Source: Sciurus carolinensis (lineage: Eukaryota; Chordata; Mammalia; Rodentia; Sciuridae). Taken from it: a stretch of DNA of 64,000 nt. Position numbers and translations under genes: made by a program. The notes under the pieces are model-generated. The model was not told the origin of the DNA, searched no databases, and saw only the letters and a list, made by a program, of their open reading frames with translations. The DNA lies in the NCBI RefSeq assembly GCF_902686445.1, contig NC_062214.1:42665454-42729453 (forward strand). The letters are read 5' to 3'. Each line of letters begins with the position of its first letter. The stretch's first letter is position 1. Positions 1 to 11,494 of this stretch are shown here, one piece after another.

Positions 1-180
1 GCAGGGCCCTGGGATGAGGAGAGCTGCCTCCTTTCCTCTCAGGGAAGCCAGCCTGACAGGTGGGACACTGCCCTCTGGAAGTCACCCCTCTCTCTCGCCC
101 TCAAGTTTTCACAAGGCTCAGAGCACATGCAATCCTGTGTGCCTTCCAGGCAGGCCAGGACTTTCTGGAGCCCTGTACCC
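1..180. other. Unique sequence at left edge
   Basis: No repeat, RNA gene or convincing coding exon is visible. A 93-codon open frame crosses it but runs straight into the antisense L1, which argues against a gene. Confidence 0.5.
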
Positions 181-181
181 A

Positions 182-1698
182 TTAGGTAGCTATTCTCCAG
201 TCTCCCTTTGTCTCCAGTCCCCCTTCTCCCAGCCTATGGAAACCACCCACCTGTGTTGTCTCTGTGGATTTACCTATTCTGGATATTTCATATAAATGAA
301 GTCACACGATATGTGACCTTTTGTGTCTGACTTCTTCCACTGAGTAAAATGTTTTCAAGGCTCCCTTCTTAGCATGTTTCCATATTTCACTCCTTTTACA
401 GTTGAATAATATTCCATTTATGGATCTGCCACAATTTGTTTACTCATTCATCCATTGGTGGACATTTGGGTTGTTTCCACCCTTCAGCCACTATGAACAC
501 GCATGCATGTGTGATTGTGATTGTGTGAACACTAATTTTCCATTCTCTGGAGTATATGCGTAAGGGTGAATCTCTAGGTCATATGTGTTTAACATTTTAA
601 TTAAATTTAATTAATTAAATTATTAATTGGCAGTGGGTATTGAACCCAGGGAAGTTCTACCAGTGAGCTACATCCCCAGCCCTTTTTATTTATTCGTTTT
701 GATTTTTGGATACCAGGGATTGAACTCAGGGGCACTCAACTACTGAACCAGCCCTATTTTTTATTTTATATAGAGACAGGGTCTCGCTGAGTTGCTTAAT
801 GCCTTGTTTTTGCTAAGGCTGGCTTTGAACTTGTGGTCCTTCTGCCTCATCCTTCTGAGTTACTGAGATTTCAGGCATGTGCCACTTGCCTGACTTTATT
901 TGTATTTTGAAACAGGGTGTCGCTAAGTTGCTGAGACTGACATCAAATTGGTGATCCTCTTGCCTCAGGCTCCTGAGATTTATAGGCATGGGCCACTCTG
1001 ACTGGCTCTGTGTTTAACTTTTTAGGAGCTAAAAAACTGTTTTCTACTGAGACTAAGCTGTTTTATATTCCCACCAGCAAAGTACAATGGGTCTAATTTC
1101 TCCACAATCTTACCAACACTTGTCTGTCTGTCTTTCATTGTAACCATCCTAGTTGGTGTTAAGTGGTACATCATTGTGATTTTGATTTGCATTGCCTTAA
1201 TAACTAATGATGTTGAGTATCTTTTCATGTGTTTGTTGGTCATTCATATATCTTCTTTGGGAAAAAAAATGTCTATTCAATTTTTTATCCAAGTCCTTTT
1301 TTAGATCAGGCTATACTTTTGTTGTTGAGTTGTAAGAGTTCTTTATATATTCTGGATACTAGACCCTTATCAGATATATGACTTGCAAGTATTTTCTTCC
1401 ATGCTATCGGCTGTCTTTTCACTTTCCAGGTAATACCCTTTGTTGCACAAAGTATTTGATTTTGACAAAGTCCAGTTTTGTTGTATGTACTTTTGGATTC
1501 ATGTCTAAGAATCTCTTGCCTAAGCCAAGGTCATGAAGATTTACCCCTATGATTTCTTCTACAGTTCTTATATTCGATTCATTTTGAGTGAACTTTTTGT
1601 ACATGCTGTGACGCAGGGATCTAACTTTATTTTGCACGCAGTGGTTTGTATTTGGATTGTTCCCCAGTGGTTTATGAGCTGGAAATTTGATTTCTATT
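182..1698 (-). mobile_element. Old L1 LINE fragment (ORF2 3' part and 3' UTR), antisense
   Basis: The plus strand reads as the reverse complement of an L1 tail. It has the 'gaataatattccatttatgga' type block, 'ttcccaccagcaaagtacaa', 'catcattgtgattttgattt' and 'ttctttatatattctggata', in the order expected when ORF2 is read backwards. Many stops and indels make it a dead, 5'-truncated copy of L1M-like age. A SINE cluster at about 594-1008 interrupts it, and the L1 resumes on the far side without loss. Confidence 0.85.
594..1008 (-). mobile_element. Cluster of antisense SINEs (ID/B1-dID type) inserted in L1
   Basis: An antisense ID-like unit (about 625-690, 'gagctacatccccagccctt') is followed by antisense B1-dID sequence to about 895 and a second antisense B1-like unit to about 1005. 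The 10-base sequence tgtgtttaac flanks the cluster at 584-593 and 1009-1018 and looks like a target-site duplication from the first insertion. The later SINE probably landed in or beside the earlier one. Confidence 0.82.
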
Positions 1699-1714
1699 GT
1701 AACAGTGTGGAAAG

Positions 1715-2118
1715 GTGGTGGGACCATTAGCAGATATTTAAGTCATGAGGGGCCCACTTTCAGGAATGAATTAGTGTCTTTCCCAAGAGACTGGGTTCAT
1801 TCTCGTGAGACTGGATTAGTTCTCACGGGAGTGTGCTGCATCTTGCGAGACTGGATGCAAGAACTAGCTTGTTATGAAGCAAGTTTACTTATGGTGTTCT
1901 GGCCTCTTCCACACATGCCTGCTCACCATTCTTGCACACATTCCGCCATGTGGTGCCCTCTGCCAAGTTATGACAGCATGAAGTCCTCAGCAGATGTGGT
2001 CTCTCCATCTTGGACTTTTCAGCCTCTAAAATCATTAGTCAAAGTAAACTCCTTTTCTTTATAAAGTACCCAGTCTCAGGTATTTTGCGATAGTAGTAGA
2101 AAATGAACTAAGACAATA
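1715..2118 (+). mobile_element. Solitary LTR, ERVL-MaLR type (MST/MLT1-like)
   Basis: The sequence follows the MaLR LTR plan: a 'ggtgggaccattagcagat' segment, 'ttctcgtgagactggattag', a 'ccgccatgtggtgccctctg' segment, then 'cccagtctcaggtattttg' and a terminal 'actaagaca'. No internal retroviral sequence is attached, so it is a solo LTR. The 125-codon open frame inside it is incidental. Confidence 0.75.
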
Positions 2119-2131
2119 TAATTGCCTGATT

Positions 2132-2315
2132 ATTCTCTTCAACTCTTCATATCAGTCCCATGAGGGAGAAAGCAAATGTTATCAAATTCATTTTACAGAT
2201 GGAGAAACAGATTTTGAAAGGTGAAAATGTTGCCCAAAGCCACAGATAACAGTGCAGATGGTGATCTCAAGCCTATCTGGATCAAAGTCAGAGCTTCTGA
2301 CCTTCAAAGCTAAAG
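2132..2315 (-). mobile_element. MIR SINE fragment
   Basis: It contains the MIR core pattern: 'attttacagatggagaaac', then a 'gcccaaagccacagataaca' equivalent of the 'gcccaaggtcacacagc' block. It is an ancient, degraded tRNA-derived SINE. Confidence 0.6.
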
Positions 2316-2920
2316 TTTCCTGTGTCCAGGCCCCCTCTTCTCTGCCTCTCTGATTTCAGCATGTCTGTGGTGTTTGATCTACATGTACTGCAAGCATTGC
2401 TTTTCAGTGGTGTGGGATCATATCTCTGATTTCATGTCTTGAGGATTTTTTAAAGCCTTGAAAGGCAGTGATGTCCACACACAGGGACTTCCACCAGGAA
2501 ACACTGGGTGACACCCTTCCAGGAAGATAATGAAGCACAGTTCCTCTGGGAATTGAGTCCCCAGTGCCCATCATGTGAAGTGATTCAATGAAGCATCTCC
2601 CTCTCTTTCTCTCTCTCCACACCACATCCCCACCTGCTGAGAGCTCCACTCAGATAGGCCACCTGTACCTGAGTTCCTACTCAGCTCTGCTCTCAAGGGA
2701 TCCAACCAACACACCCATCAAAATTCCCCAGAGGGGCCTCCTGCTCTCACTGATGCTCCTCCCTTCCAAACCCTAGCCTGTCCGCGTCCACAGGAGGCCT
2801 GTGTGGTCCAGTCTAGGCCACAGCAACCTGGAGGCCAGGACACAGGTATGAACCATGACTTTGAGCACCTCTACAAGACAGAAAACAAATTGCCTCTGTT
2901 CTAACTGAAGTTGCTGATCA
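2316..2920. other. Unique sequence, nothing recognised
   Basis: Short open frames occur on both strands but show no family resemblance, domain or plausible start context. No RNA gene is seen. Confidence 0.5.
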
Positions 2921-2921
2921 C

Positions 2922-3065
2922 AAGTTCAAAACCAGCCTCAACAGCAGTGAGGTGCCAAGCAACTCAGTGAAACCTGGTCTCTAAATAAAATAGGGCTGAG
3001 GATGTGACTCAGTGATCGAGCAAGTGCCCCTCAGTTCAATCCCCCATACCAAAAAAAAAAAAAAA
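2922..3065 (+). mobile_element. B1-dID SINE, 5'-truncated, sense
   Basis: It starts inside the B1 part ('caagttcaaaaccagcctca') and continues through 'ctctaaataaaatagggctg' into an ID tail with a degraded A box (gactcagtgatcgagca) and B box (agttcaatccc). It ends in a run of 15 A at 3051-3065. Confidence 0.82.
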
Positions 3066-3079
3066 GCCAGATTACTTCC

Positions 3080-3178
3080 TCCACCCAACCAGAGCTTCTG
3101 ATTCAGTGGGCCTGCAGTAGGATCCTGGAATCTGCACTTCTACCAAAGGGTGCAGGAGGTTCTTAGTCAACAGGGGCA
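3080..3178 (-). mobile_element. MER5-like hAT-Charlie MITE fragment
   Basis: The segment 'gagcttctgattcagtgggc' followed by 'ggaatctgcacttctaccaa' matches the middle of MER5-type nonautonomous hAT elements. The terminal repeats are missing or eroded. Confidence 0.5.
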
Positions 3179-3184
3179 AGGTCT

Positions 3185-4238
3185 TCTTCAGGGGAGGGAG
3201 CTAGAATAGAAATGCAAAAGACAGGATAAGGAGGGATGTGGGGCAATAAGAGGACAGGCAGTGACTTGGGTGCAGCATGAAGGACAATATAAAAGGTAGA
3301 GAGTCTGGGCAAGGAGTTGGTGACACCAGCAAATGGCAGACTCCATAGGACCTGAGACCCAGATGAGAAGAAAGTGCCTGACTCTGGAGGTGAGGCAAGA
3401 ACTTGAGCTGAGCTCAGTCTTTTCTGCTCTGGTTTTCGAGTGCATCTGAGAACTAGAATGGAACAGGTGGACCACCATCATCTTTACTCCCCACAGTGGT
3501 GCAGCCTCCACATTAGCCTCCCTGCCTCCTCTTGAGCCCCACCACTGTCAGTTCTCCTGCCAGCAGCCAAAGTGACCACTCAAAACATTTAATAGACCTT
3601 GTCATTTCCCTTGCTTAAACCCTCCAGGAGATTCCCCAGCTTACCAAGAATGAAGCAAATTCCATATCCAGTTGACCATTCCTGAAGTATAATTAACATC
3701 ACCTTTGTAGGGAGGCCATACCTACTTGCCGCAGAAACTGAATATAAAGGAGATAATAAGGCAGGTCCATTGCTGGGATTCTCAGGGCCCACTTTGGTTT
3801 CCAGGCTCCCCAAGGGCCTTTCTGCCCCTTCCCTCGTCTGCATAGGAGTCTCAAATGCTTCCATCCAAATTTCCCACCCTAATGGGAAGGATACCCTTTA
3901 CATAACCCCTCAGAAATTCTAGCCAGTCTTCTCCTTAATGAATGAGGAGCCAAAACTTCTAGTCTATAATCTGATGCACGAAGCAGGAGAGTGAGCAACT
4001 ACTCTAAGCCCTTTCCTACACGGGGAGGTCACGCTGTCTTAGGGCACACTCCCTAAGATTTGGAACAAGTGATTTATTAAGGAAGTGCACCCAGGGGAAA
4101 CCGCTAAGATGGCAAGGCAAGCAGGATGGGGAAGAGAAAGGGGTTACAGAGGGGACAGCTTCAGCTGGGGTCTGCATGGGAGTGGTGCACCATGGCACCT
4201 GAGCCCTCTGCATGTGTTCAAAGTCCTGATCACAGTCA
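3185..4238. other. Mostly unique sequence with an L2 scrap at about 3540-3665
   Basis: At about 3560-3665 the text 'cccttgcttaaaccctccag' resembles the L2 LINE pattern 'cctgcttaaaaccctccaat', a short ancient L2 relic. The rest shows no recognisable repeat or gene; the 107- and 91-codon minus-strand frames have no family signature. Confidence 0.45.
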
Positions 4239-4239
4239 T

Positions 4240-4695
4240 CTGAACGCGGTGGGCAGAATGACACCCCCTCCCAAAGACATCTGTATCCTAATCCCTGGAA
4301 CCTGTGAATTTATTACCTTACATGGCCCAAGGATTTTGTGAATGTGAATAAATTAACCATCCCGAGATGGGGAGCTCATCCTGAATTATCAAGAGAGACA
4401 TAATGTCATCACGGCATTCCACGGAGGAGGGAGGCCAGAGAGGGAGAGAGGGAGATGTGACCACGGAAGCAGAAGTTGGAGGGACGTGATCCCTAACTGG
4501 AACCATGCCAAGGAATGCAGGGGGTCTCTAGAAGCTGGAAAAGACAGGCAGAGGAATTCTCCCCTGGAGCCTTCAGAAGGAACTCAGCTTTGCCCACACC
4601 TTGGTTGTAGCCCAGAGACTACAACTGTTTCAGACTGCTGACTTCCAGAACTGTAGAAGGATAAGACATTTGTGTGAGGCCACCAGTTCGTCACC
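4240..4695 (+). mobile_element. Solitary MLT1 LTR (ERVL-MaLR), nearly full length
   Basis: Blocks occur in consensus order: 'tgtatcctaatccctggaac', 'tattaccttacatggcccaa', 'cgagatggggagctcatcct', 'aggaatgcagggggtctcta', 'gaagctggaaaagacaggca' and 'gacttccagaactgtagaag'. Its length of about 450 bases fits an MLT1 LTR. Confidence 0.85.
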
Positions 4696-4699
4696 ATTT

Positions 4700-5044
4700 G
4701 CCAGAGCAGTAGCAGGACTCCAGCACACCAAGTGTGAGCGAAACTCCCTGGAATGGAAGGGTGGGAGGCCTGGTGGAGCTCCAGCCTTCTCCCCACCCCT
4801 CTCCACGCTGGGGCATGTGTCAGGAGATGGTGGCTCCTGCCTCCTGGTTTCTACTGAAGCATGGGACTTCCTGGTCCCCCCGAAGAGGCCAGTCTAGAAT
4901 TGCCTCTTCAGCGACGGGGTGTCCCCAACTGGCAACTCATCGCCTGGCTTATTTGGGGAATCATCCTTTTTTGGTGTGTGGGCCCAGGACCTGGGGAGTT
5001 ACCCCTCTGGTTAGCTCTTCTTTTCACTGTGTGAGTAATGAACT
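4700..5044. other. Unique sequence, nothing recognised
   Basis: Moderately GC-rich. Two overlapping plus-strand frames (98 and 105 codons) cross it but resemble nothing known. Confidence 0.45.
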
Positions 5045-5045
5045 A

Positions 5046-5275
5046 TCTTAGTGTCTTTTCTGCTGCTGTAACAGAATACCATCAACGGATCATTTATAAG
5101 CAATAGAATATTTGGCTCACTATTCTAGAGGCTGGGAAGTCCAAGAGCCTCTGTGTGGTTATAACATGGCAGAGGGAACAGAGAGAAAAATCAGGGCAAA
5201 CCTCATCCCTTTTATCAGGAGCCCATTCCCACGATGACGTTATTAATCTGGGGCAGCCGTCAAGGGCGCGATTTC
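5046..5275 (-). mobile_element. Partial MaLR LTR, antisense
   Basis: It begins 'cttagtgtcttttctgctgc', the reverse complement of a MaLR LTR 3' end, and runs through 'ttatggctcactattctag'-like sequence and 'aacatggcagagggaacaga'. The LTR 5' half is lost or unrecognisable. Confidence 0.6.
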
Positions 5276-5798
5276 ATACTCCAGGCTGGGCTTGCCTACA
5301 GAAGACGCAGTTCTTTTGCTCAGGATAGGACACAAGGGCCCACACCTGCACTTTTCATGCCAAGGTCTTCGTGGACGCCAGTGGGCAACCTGCCATGCCA
5401 GGTTCCTAAAGCGCAGAGCTCAGGAAGGTGGCTCAGTCCCCAACCCCAACACCAGGCCAGTCTGATGGGGGTCTTTAAACACTACTGTAGCTGTGCAGAG
5501 ACAGCACAAAAAGGAGGCCTCCCTCTCCTCTGAATGCCCCTTTCTATGACCCCAGCTCCCCACCTACCTTCCTTCCACTCCCCTCTCCAATGATATTTTA
5601 TTCCTTATATTTTCCCACTGACTTTTCTCCTTCTGTCCTGACTCAGGGATGCCAAAGGCCCGCAGGTGCTTGGAGCATTGTTCATCCACATAGGACGCTC
5701 ATTAACAAAGAAGAGAGACACTCAGGTCCCGAAAGAGAAGATGGTCAGGAGGCAGGGGATATTTATATAAGGAGACCGAAAAGGTTTCTATAAAAGAC
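5276..5798. other. Unique sequence, nothing recognised
   Basis: A 99-codon plus-strand frame starts in the preceding LTR and has no family resemblance. No RNA gene or repeat is seen. Confidence 0.45.
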
Positions 5799-5799
5799 C

Positions 5800-6000
5800 T
5801 GAGAGCCAATGCCTTAGACTTCGTAGGCCAGATGATCTACATCACAACCACCCAACTCTGCCATTGTAGCATGAAAGTAGCCACTGATGGTGCATAAATA
5901 GGTCTGCGTTCCAAAAAGATTTTATTTACATAAACACGCAGCAGGTTGGATCGGGTCTGCAGGCATCGTTTGCAGACTCCTGGCTTACATGTTTGCATGA
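5800..6000 (+). mobile_element. hAT-Charlie element (MER1-type) fragment
   Basis: The order 'gacttcgtaggccagatgat', 'cccaactctgccattgtagc' and 'aagattttatttacataaac' matches MER1-type nonautonomous hAT elements. The 19.4 kb copy shows only the first part of the same order. Confidence 0.7.
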
Positions 6001-6194
6001 CCCAACAAGTCAGAAGGAACTTTAGACACCATCCAGTCCAGGGATGGCAAGTAGGTTTCAACCCACCTGCCAACTCAGTGGTGACTCCCTGACTGGCTGT
6101 GTTGAGAAGGGTTCCGAGGCCAATATCCAGCTTGGCGGGAAAGCACCCTCACTGAATAGCACTCTATGTCGTGGAGTGGCAGGGGAATGGCAGC

Positions 6195-6312
6195 ACTAGT
6201 GTCTCCCATTGGCCATTCCAGTAAACCTAATTTTATATGCAAACAGCCAGATCCCAGAGAGGTGAAGTGACTTGCCCGAGGCCACACAGCTGCAGCCAAG
6301 GCCTTGCCTGTC
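6195..6312 (-). mobile_element. MIR SINE fragment
   Basis: The core 'gaggtgaagtgacttgcccg' and 'aggccacacagctgcagcca' is the classic MIR sequence. Confidence 0.72.
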
Positions 6313-6314
6313 AA

Positions 6315-8610
6315 ATGGCTTCTTCATGTTACTCTGCAGCAAAATGGAAAATTGCATCTGTCCCGTTGCCTCGTCACACACATCTAAGCCAAATGATTGG
6401 CCATGGCCTCCTTGTGCCAAACTTTCCAGTCCGGCCTCTTGAGAGTCAAGTGACAGAACCCAGGGCGCCCCAGTCCTTGATTTGTGAGAACTGATGTCTT
6501 TGGGGTTTTCATGCCCATAAAAAAATATTGCATTTGTAATGTCTCAAAAATTAAGAGTTGGGCTTACAGGGAGAGCTGCCTGCCAGATCGTTGTTCATGG
6601 GGCACGAATTGCCCTGGCAGTAGCTAGGGCTTCCCCTTTTAGCAGGAAATGTTTCTAAGTGCTGCAGCCTGCTATCCCATGAGCCCTGCAGGGTGAAAGC
6701 TGATCTTAAGAGAATGTTCTAAAGCATCCAGCTCTGGTATTACCATGCCTGTTTCCTAAGGTTTTAATGGTTATGACCATCAGAAAATAACTGCCAGGTT
6801 CTGTTTTAAGGCCAATTAATGAGCAACTATAATAACAAACTTTGAAAGCAGGATGCAAGTAGAATGTTTTAAAGAAACTTTTAAAACTCTGAATTCCGTA
6901 AATGAGGCTATTTTGCTTTTTAAAAAAAAAATCAAGAGGTCCACTTTAGAACATGTCTGATATCAGAGCTTTGAAATTGGGCCTCAGTGTGCTTGGCTGG
7001 TAAACACAGCGATACCATGTCATGGGTCTGTTGCATGACAGATGGCAGCAGAAACCTGTAAGACCTGGGGTCACTCTGGAGATCACTTACAACTTCAGTG
7101 GACACTCTGGGCCACACCTGGGGCTGCCTCCCTTGAGCTCTTGCATCTCTCAGCCTGAGAGTATTCTCGCTGAGCCTCCCTGAACTTCTACCCACAGTGC
7201 TCAGCCCACACCAAGCACAGGCCAGAGGGGCCAAGGAGAGGCTGCACCCAGGAGCAGCCCCCAAGCAATGGGGTGGTGGAAAGGACCCCAGTGTGCTTAC
7301 CCCTCTGGGTACGATTTTGAGATGTGGTTCACTGTCATAAATTTTATACAGCCTCTCTGAAGATCCCCAGAGGCACCAGGGTCCTTTTCCTTCTCTCTTT
7401 AACACACCCCTCTATGAATTTTCTTTCCTTCCCTGTATCACTTATTCATTCCCTCCTGGCACATCCTGGGGGTCATCTCTCAAGTGAACTACCTTTGCAC
7501 AAAACTCCGTTTCAGGGGCATCGCAAACTTAGCTACATGTAGACCTAGGAAAGGGAGCAAGAATATGCACCCACATCACAGAAGGGGCCGCAAGGTTTGA
7601 AGCTGCTGGCAGCTGTGGAGGAGGGGCATCTGATGGTGCAATTAGGGACTATCCTGTCCCTGAGCAGGAAACTGAAGTGGCCAGTGGTGGCAGCCACATT
7701 TGTCCTTCCAGTATGCTTTCCCATACCTTTTGGTTGGGTGCTCTGGGAGCCCCCTTCATGACACAGTCCTGGTGGGTCCGATGGTCACACACCCAGCTCC
7801 CTCCTCATCCCATCTCTGCAGTGGGCATGGACCCAGGGTAGCCATTCAGAATATGCCATCCTCTTGGACACCGTGACAGGTTCCATCAAGGTCAGCCTCC
7901 CTAAGGTTGATTTGGGTTCCGGGAACAGCCTGTAAAGGAAGCTTGTAAATCAGGGTTATGAAGTGGATGCCTGGCATTTTATTTTCCACGTGAGCAGAGC
8001 ATATATCCAGAAGGAAAGTAAATACAGATGAGATAAGATGTGTATGTGTGTATCTCCATGTGTTTGAGAGAGACAGAGAAAGCAGGCAGAGGAGCGAGGG
8101 CAGAAGAGAGCAGAGAATGCTCCTATCACCAGAGCCATTGATCCAGCCAGACCTGAAGTTATCTCACCTTTGGAATCTTCTGGTTACCAGAGCCAACACA
8201 TTCCCTTTGTGCTTATTTGAGGTGGATTTCTGGCATTTGCAACAAAAAGGGTCCTGAAAAGAAGGAGACATTTTCTGTAGCATCTACCTAGGAAAAATTT
8301 ACTTTCCTGACAAAAACCAAGCTGTTCTCCATGACCCTTTTCCCCTGTACCAGTTCTCTACTGATGGGCACCAGATGAAAACAATGTCACTTATTTTCCA
8401 GCCTTATACAAAGCTAAGCAGCAGCTACAACTGTTAATAAATTGGTTGAGACTTTATTAGTGACCTTTGAACAATTGCAGAACAGCAGACAGAAGGTCTA
8501 AGAAGTCAACAATTAGTGTCAAGTGTTGTTGAAATGTGGGATTAGACAACAAAAGAAGAGAATCCAGGAAAACCCAAAATAGATCTCTAGCAACCACAAG
8601 AGATAAGGAT
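6315..8610. other. 2.3 kb of unique sequence without a recognised gene or repeat
   Basis: This is one of the longest repeat-free stretches here. It holds a 157-codon minus-strand frame (6932-7405) with no visible domain or transmembrane segment, and several shorter frames. 8041-8110 is purine-rich (gagagagacagagaaagcag). Long SINE-poor unique DNA in a mammalian intergenic region can mark regulatory sequence, but nothing here proves it. Confidence 0.45.
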
Positions 8611-8613
8611 TTA

Positions 8614-8820
8614 AGCCAGGTGCAGTGGAGCAGGCCTTGTAATCCCAGGAGCTCAGAAGGCTGAGGCAGGAGGATCATGAGTTCAAAATCATCCTCAGCA
8701 ACTTACCAACGCCCTAAGCAACTCAGTGAGACCCTATCTCTAAATAAAACACAAAAAAGGGCTGGGGATGTGACTCAGTGGTTAAACACCTCTGGGTTCA
8801 ACCCCATACCCAAAAGAAAA
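8614..8820 (+). mobile_element. Full-length B1-dID SINE, sense
   Basis: The B1 head 'gccaggtgcagtggagcagg' is followed by 'gtaatcccaggagctcagaa', 'gagaccctatctctaaataa' and the ID tail 'gctggggatgtgactcagtg' with B box 'gggttcaacc'. An imperfect duplication (ggatttaa / gaatttaa) flanks it at about 8607-8614 and 8821-8828. Confidence 0.9.
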
Positions 8821-9044
8821 GAATTTAATCAATGATTTAACATGGAAAGATGAAAGCTACATCCACTCATGATATCCATACATCTATTTATTAACAAACA
8901 TTTATTTAAAGGTCTTATCTCGAGTTCCCTTGAAACAAATCTTTACACAAGTTTTCAGTTACAAGAGGGTGGTGTCTAGTGAGTGGCTTGGGCTGACTCT
9001 GCCATTGACTTTCTGACCCATTCATTCCATAGTGCTGCTTCAAA

Positions 9045-9530
9045 TGGAATTTACTTAACTGCATGTAATAGGACACCCAAGTAATAGTGGCTTAAAAAAA
9101 ATAAAGGCAACTATTTCATGAAATAGGAATGCTGTGGAAGCAACAGTTTTTGGATAGTAACCTAGTGATCAAGGACCATGGATTTTTCCATCACTTCTGC
9201 ACTACCAACCTCAGTGTGATAGTTTGTCATCCTCTTATGTGTCACTTAATAGTCACAAGATGGCTGCTGCAGCTCCAGACATCACAACCACTGCAAGGTC
9301 AGGAAGCATAGAGGGGCAGGAACATTACAGCATATGTTATTGGAGTTCCTCCTCTATCCATCCATTTTACCATTTTAGGGAGCTCCAGCCAATTTCCAAC
9401 TACCTTTACCTAAATGCTTTTTTCCTAAAACAACAGAAGATTGCTTTGCCTCTAAGCTTTGGGTCAGAAGTGCCAAAAACTTCATGTCTCCCAAGAGAAA
9501 CTCTCCTTAGCCACTGAGGGGAAGTTGGTA
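9045..9530. mobile_element. Degenerate old interspersed repeat, family uncertain
   Basis: The pattern 'agtaatagtggcttaaa' followed later by 'caagatggctgctgcagctc' and a 'tctcccaagagaaactc' block recalls a common mammalian repeat read antisense. It is too diverged for me to name. Frames of 60-97 codons within it are incidental. Confidence 0.4.
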
Positions 9531-10390
9531 TATAAAACAAACTCCAGTTCCCTCATTCCTTTAAGGGATGACTTCAAGGTATGTGATTTATACCATTTCT
9601 AAGCAAGTCTCTGCCTGATTAAACTCCAGTTACCAGTAGTCGCTGCTCCATAATGTGCCTTTTGTGAGCTGCTTCTCCTTCCTGTCTCACTTCCCCACTC
9701 CCTACCAGTGTTTCCTGGGATTATGTTTCCAAAAAAATGTCTTGCCTTGCCATTTCGTCTCAGGGAATGCTAGAGGGGCCCCAAAGTCTGACAGCTCTTT
9801 CTTTTATCCAAGACGGAAACATTTTCCAGAAAATCCCCAGTAGACTTCCTCCCAGCCAGACCTCGGTCCCTCACCCATCCTCCAGCTGCCCTGGGGGAGG
9901 TAGAACAATAAGCATCTGATAAAGGGCAGCAGGGCAGTTACACCTCTGGAAGCTGGGCTCCCCCAAGTCAAGGTACCATTGGCAAAATGAACAGAATGAG
10001 CAAAGATTGTTGAGCAGGCAACTTGCAAAGTGCCAGGTTCTGTCGGATCATTTTGAATCAGCGAGACGACACAGTAGTGGTCATGCTCGGCAAATTTGCA
10101 AGAGACAGGAAACTCGGAGGAAGAGCAAGCGGGCTGGACAGCAGAATGAGGAGCCTCAAGAAACTCCAGAACAGAGGACTGAGCGGGTCGCGATGCGGGT
10201 TAACAGGGGTGGATGTGACAACCTACAGCTGGGGACAGAAATGAAATCAAACCAAAGCAACTGCCCGAGGGAGAGATGGAAAAGCAAAGGCTCCTCTAGA
10301 ACACAGGGACGAAGGCCCACCGTGGTTCTGTGTGTCCCCAGTGTAATGCGTGTGCTGAGTTCCAGAAGGAATACAGACACTGAAGGAAAG
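9531..10390. other. Unique sequence, nothing recognised
   Basis: 10007-10426 holds a 139-codon plus-strand frame rich in R, Q and E that runs into the MLT1 LTR. With no family resemblance and no plausible splice context I do not call it a gene. Confidence 0.45.
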
Positions 10391-10394
10391 ATCT

Positions 10395-11157
10395 GTACCC
10401 GCCCCATTCGTCTGTTGAAGCTCTGATTCCCAAGGTAATGACATTTGGAGGGGGGGGCCTCTGGGAGGTAATTAGGGTTAGATAAGGTCGTGAAAGGGTG
10501 GCTCTCATGATGGGGTTAATATCATTATAAAAAGAGGAGGAAACACAAGGGTTGTCTCCCTCTCCTGTGAAGAGAGAGCAAGGTGGCCATCTGCAAACCA
10601 GGCTGAGAGCCATCATCCGGAATCGAATTGGTGGATACCTTGATCTTAGACTTCCTGGTCTCCAGAATTATGGAAAATAAATATCTATTGTTGAAGCCAT
10701 CCAGTCTATGGTATTTGTTATAGCAGCCCGTTATGGTTTGAATATGCGGTGTCCCCGAAGCACCTATGTTAACCCAGGAATGTTCTGAGGTGATACGGTG
10801 GGACTGTCAGAGCTGCAACCTAATCAGTTTGTCCTAATTTGAATGGACGGCAGGCGTGGCTGGAGGAGGAGGGTCATTGGGAGTGTGCTCTGGAAAGGGG
10901 CTTCCCTGTAGCCTCTTCCCCTCTCTCTCTGCCTCCTGGTTGCCATGAATGGAGCAGAGCTCTTCCACTACAGCCTCCCGCCATGATGTTCTGCCTCATC
11001 TCAGACCCACAGCAATGCGGCTGACCCACCAGGGACTGAACCTCTGAAACACGGAGCCCAAACTAAACTTTTCCTCCTGTAAAGGGTTCTTATTGGGTAT
11101 TTTGGCCACAGCAATGAAAATCTAACTAACACACAACCCGAGCCGACTAGGACAACA
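10395..11157 (+). mobile_element. MLT1 LTR split by a younger LTR insertion
   Basis: The left part (10395-10730) shows the MLT1 order 'aaggtaatgacatttggagg', 'tatcattataaaaagagg', 'ccttgatcttagacttcctg' and 'gtatttgttatagcagcccg'. The missing tail appears after the inserted LTR as 'acccgagccgactaggaca' (11136-11154), which completes the MLT1 3' end. Confidence 0.75.
10731..11133 (+). mobile_element. Solitary MaLR-type LTR nested in MLT1, with TSD
   Basis: It starts 'ttatggtttgaatatgcggt' and ends 'ctaactaacaca'. The flanks cagcccg (10724-10730) and caacccg (11134-11140) look like a target-site duplication with one change. It belongs to the same family as the copy at 13.04-13.47 kb; both share the 'gtaacctaatcagt'-type, 'ggcatggctggaggagg'-type and 'ttcttattggg' blocks. 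These are rodent-lineage relatives of MT/ORR1/MST LTRs; I cannot name the subfamily. Confidence 0.78.
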
Positions 11158-11159
11158 GG

Positions 11160-11490
11160 TTAATCCCACGAAGGTTAGTGTTGAGGTATAGGGAAGTAAA
11201 AGTACTGTTGTCCTTACCTGAATTGATCATGGCTGGAACCATGACTCCAGCTGTGGGAACCACTTGAAACAGTGAAGTGTACTCAGAGGAGAGTGGCCAG
11301 GATGGAGACAGACCCAGAAGTCATGTGACAGGAGAATCGGCATTGGATAGAGGGCTGAAGAAATGTGTCAGGCTGAAGAGAAAACTGGAAGAGGACAGTA
11401 TAGCAGGCTCAAATATCGGTTGTCTCCTGGAAGAGGCATAAATCCTCATACAACTCCAGCAATCCCTTCATACTCTCTCAATCAGTATCC
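11160..11490. other. Unique or unrecognisably old sequence
   Basis: No gene, RNA or definite repeat is seen. It may include eroded LTR material related to the following element. Confidence 0.4.
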
Positions 11491-11494
11491 AATC

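Noticed and set aside
182..1698. Possible coding L1 ORF2
   Set aside because: The copy is antisense, truncated, full of stops and broken by SINEs.
6932..7405. 157-codon minus-strand frame
   Set aside because: No domain, no splice context, and a composition typical of random sequence.
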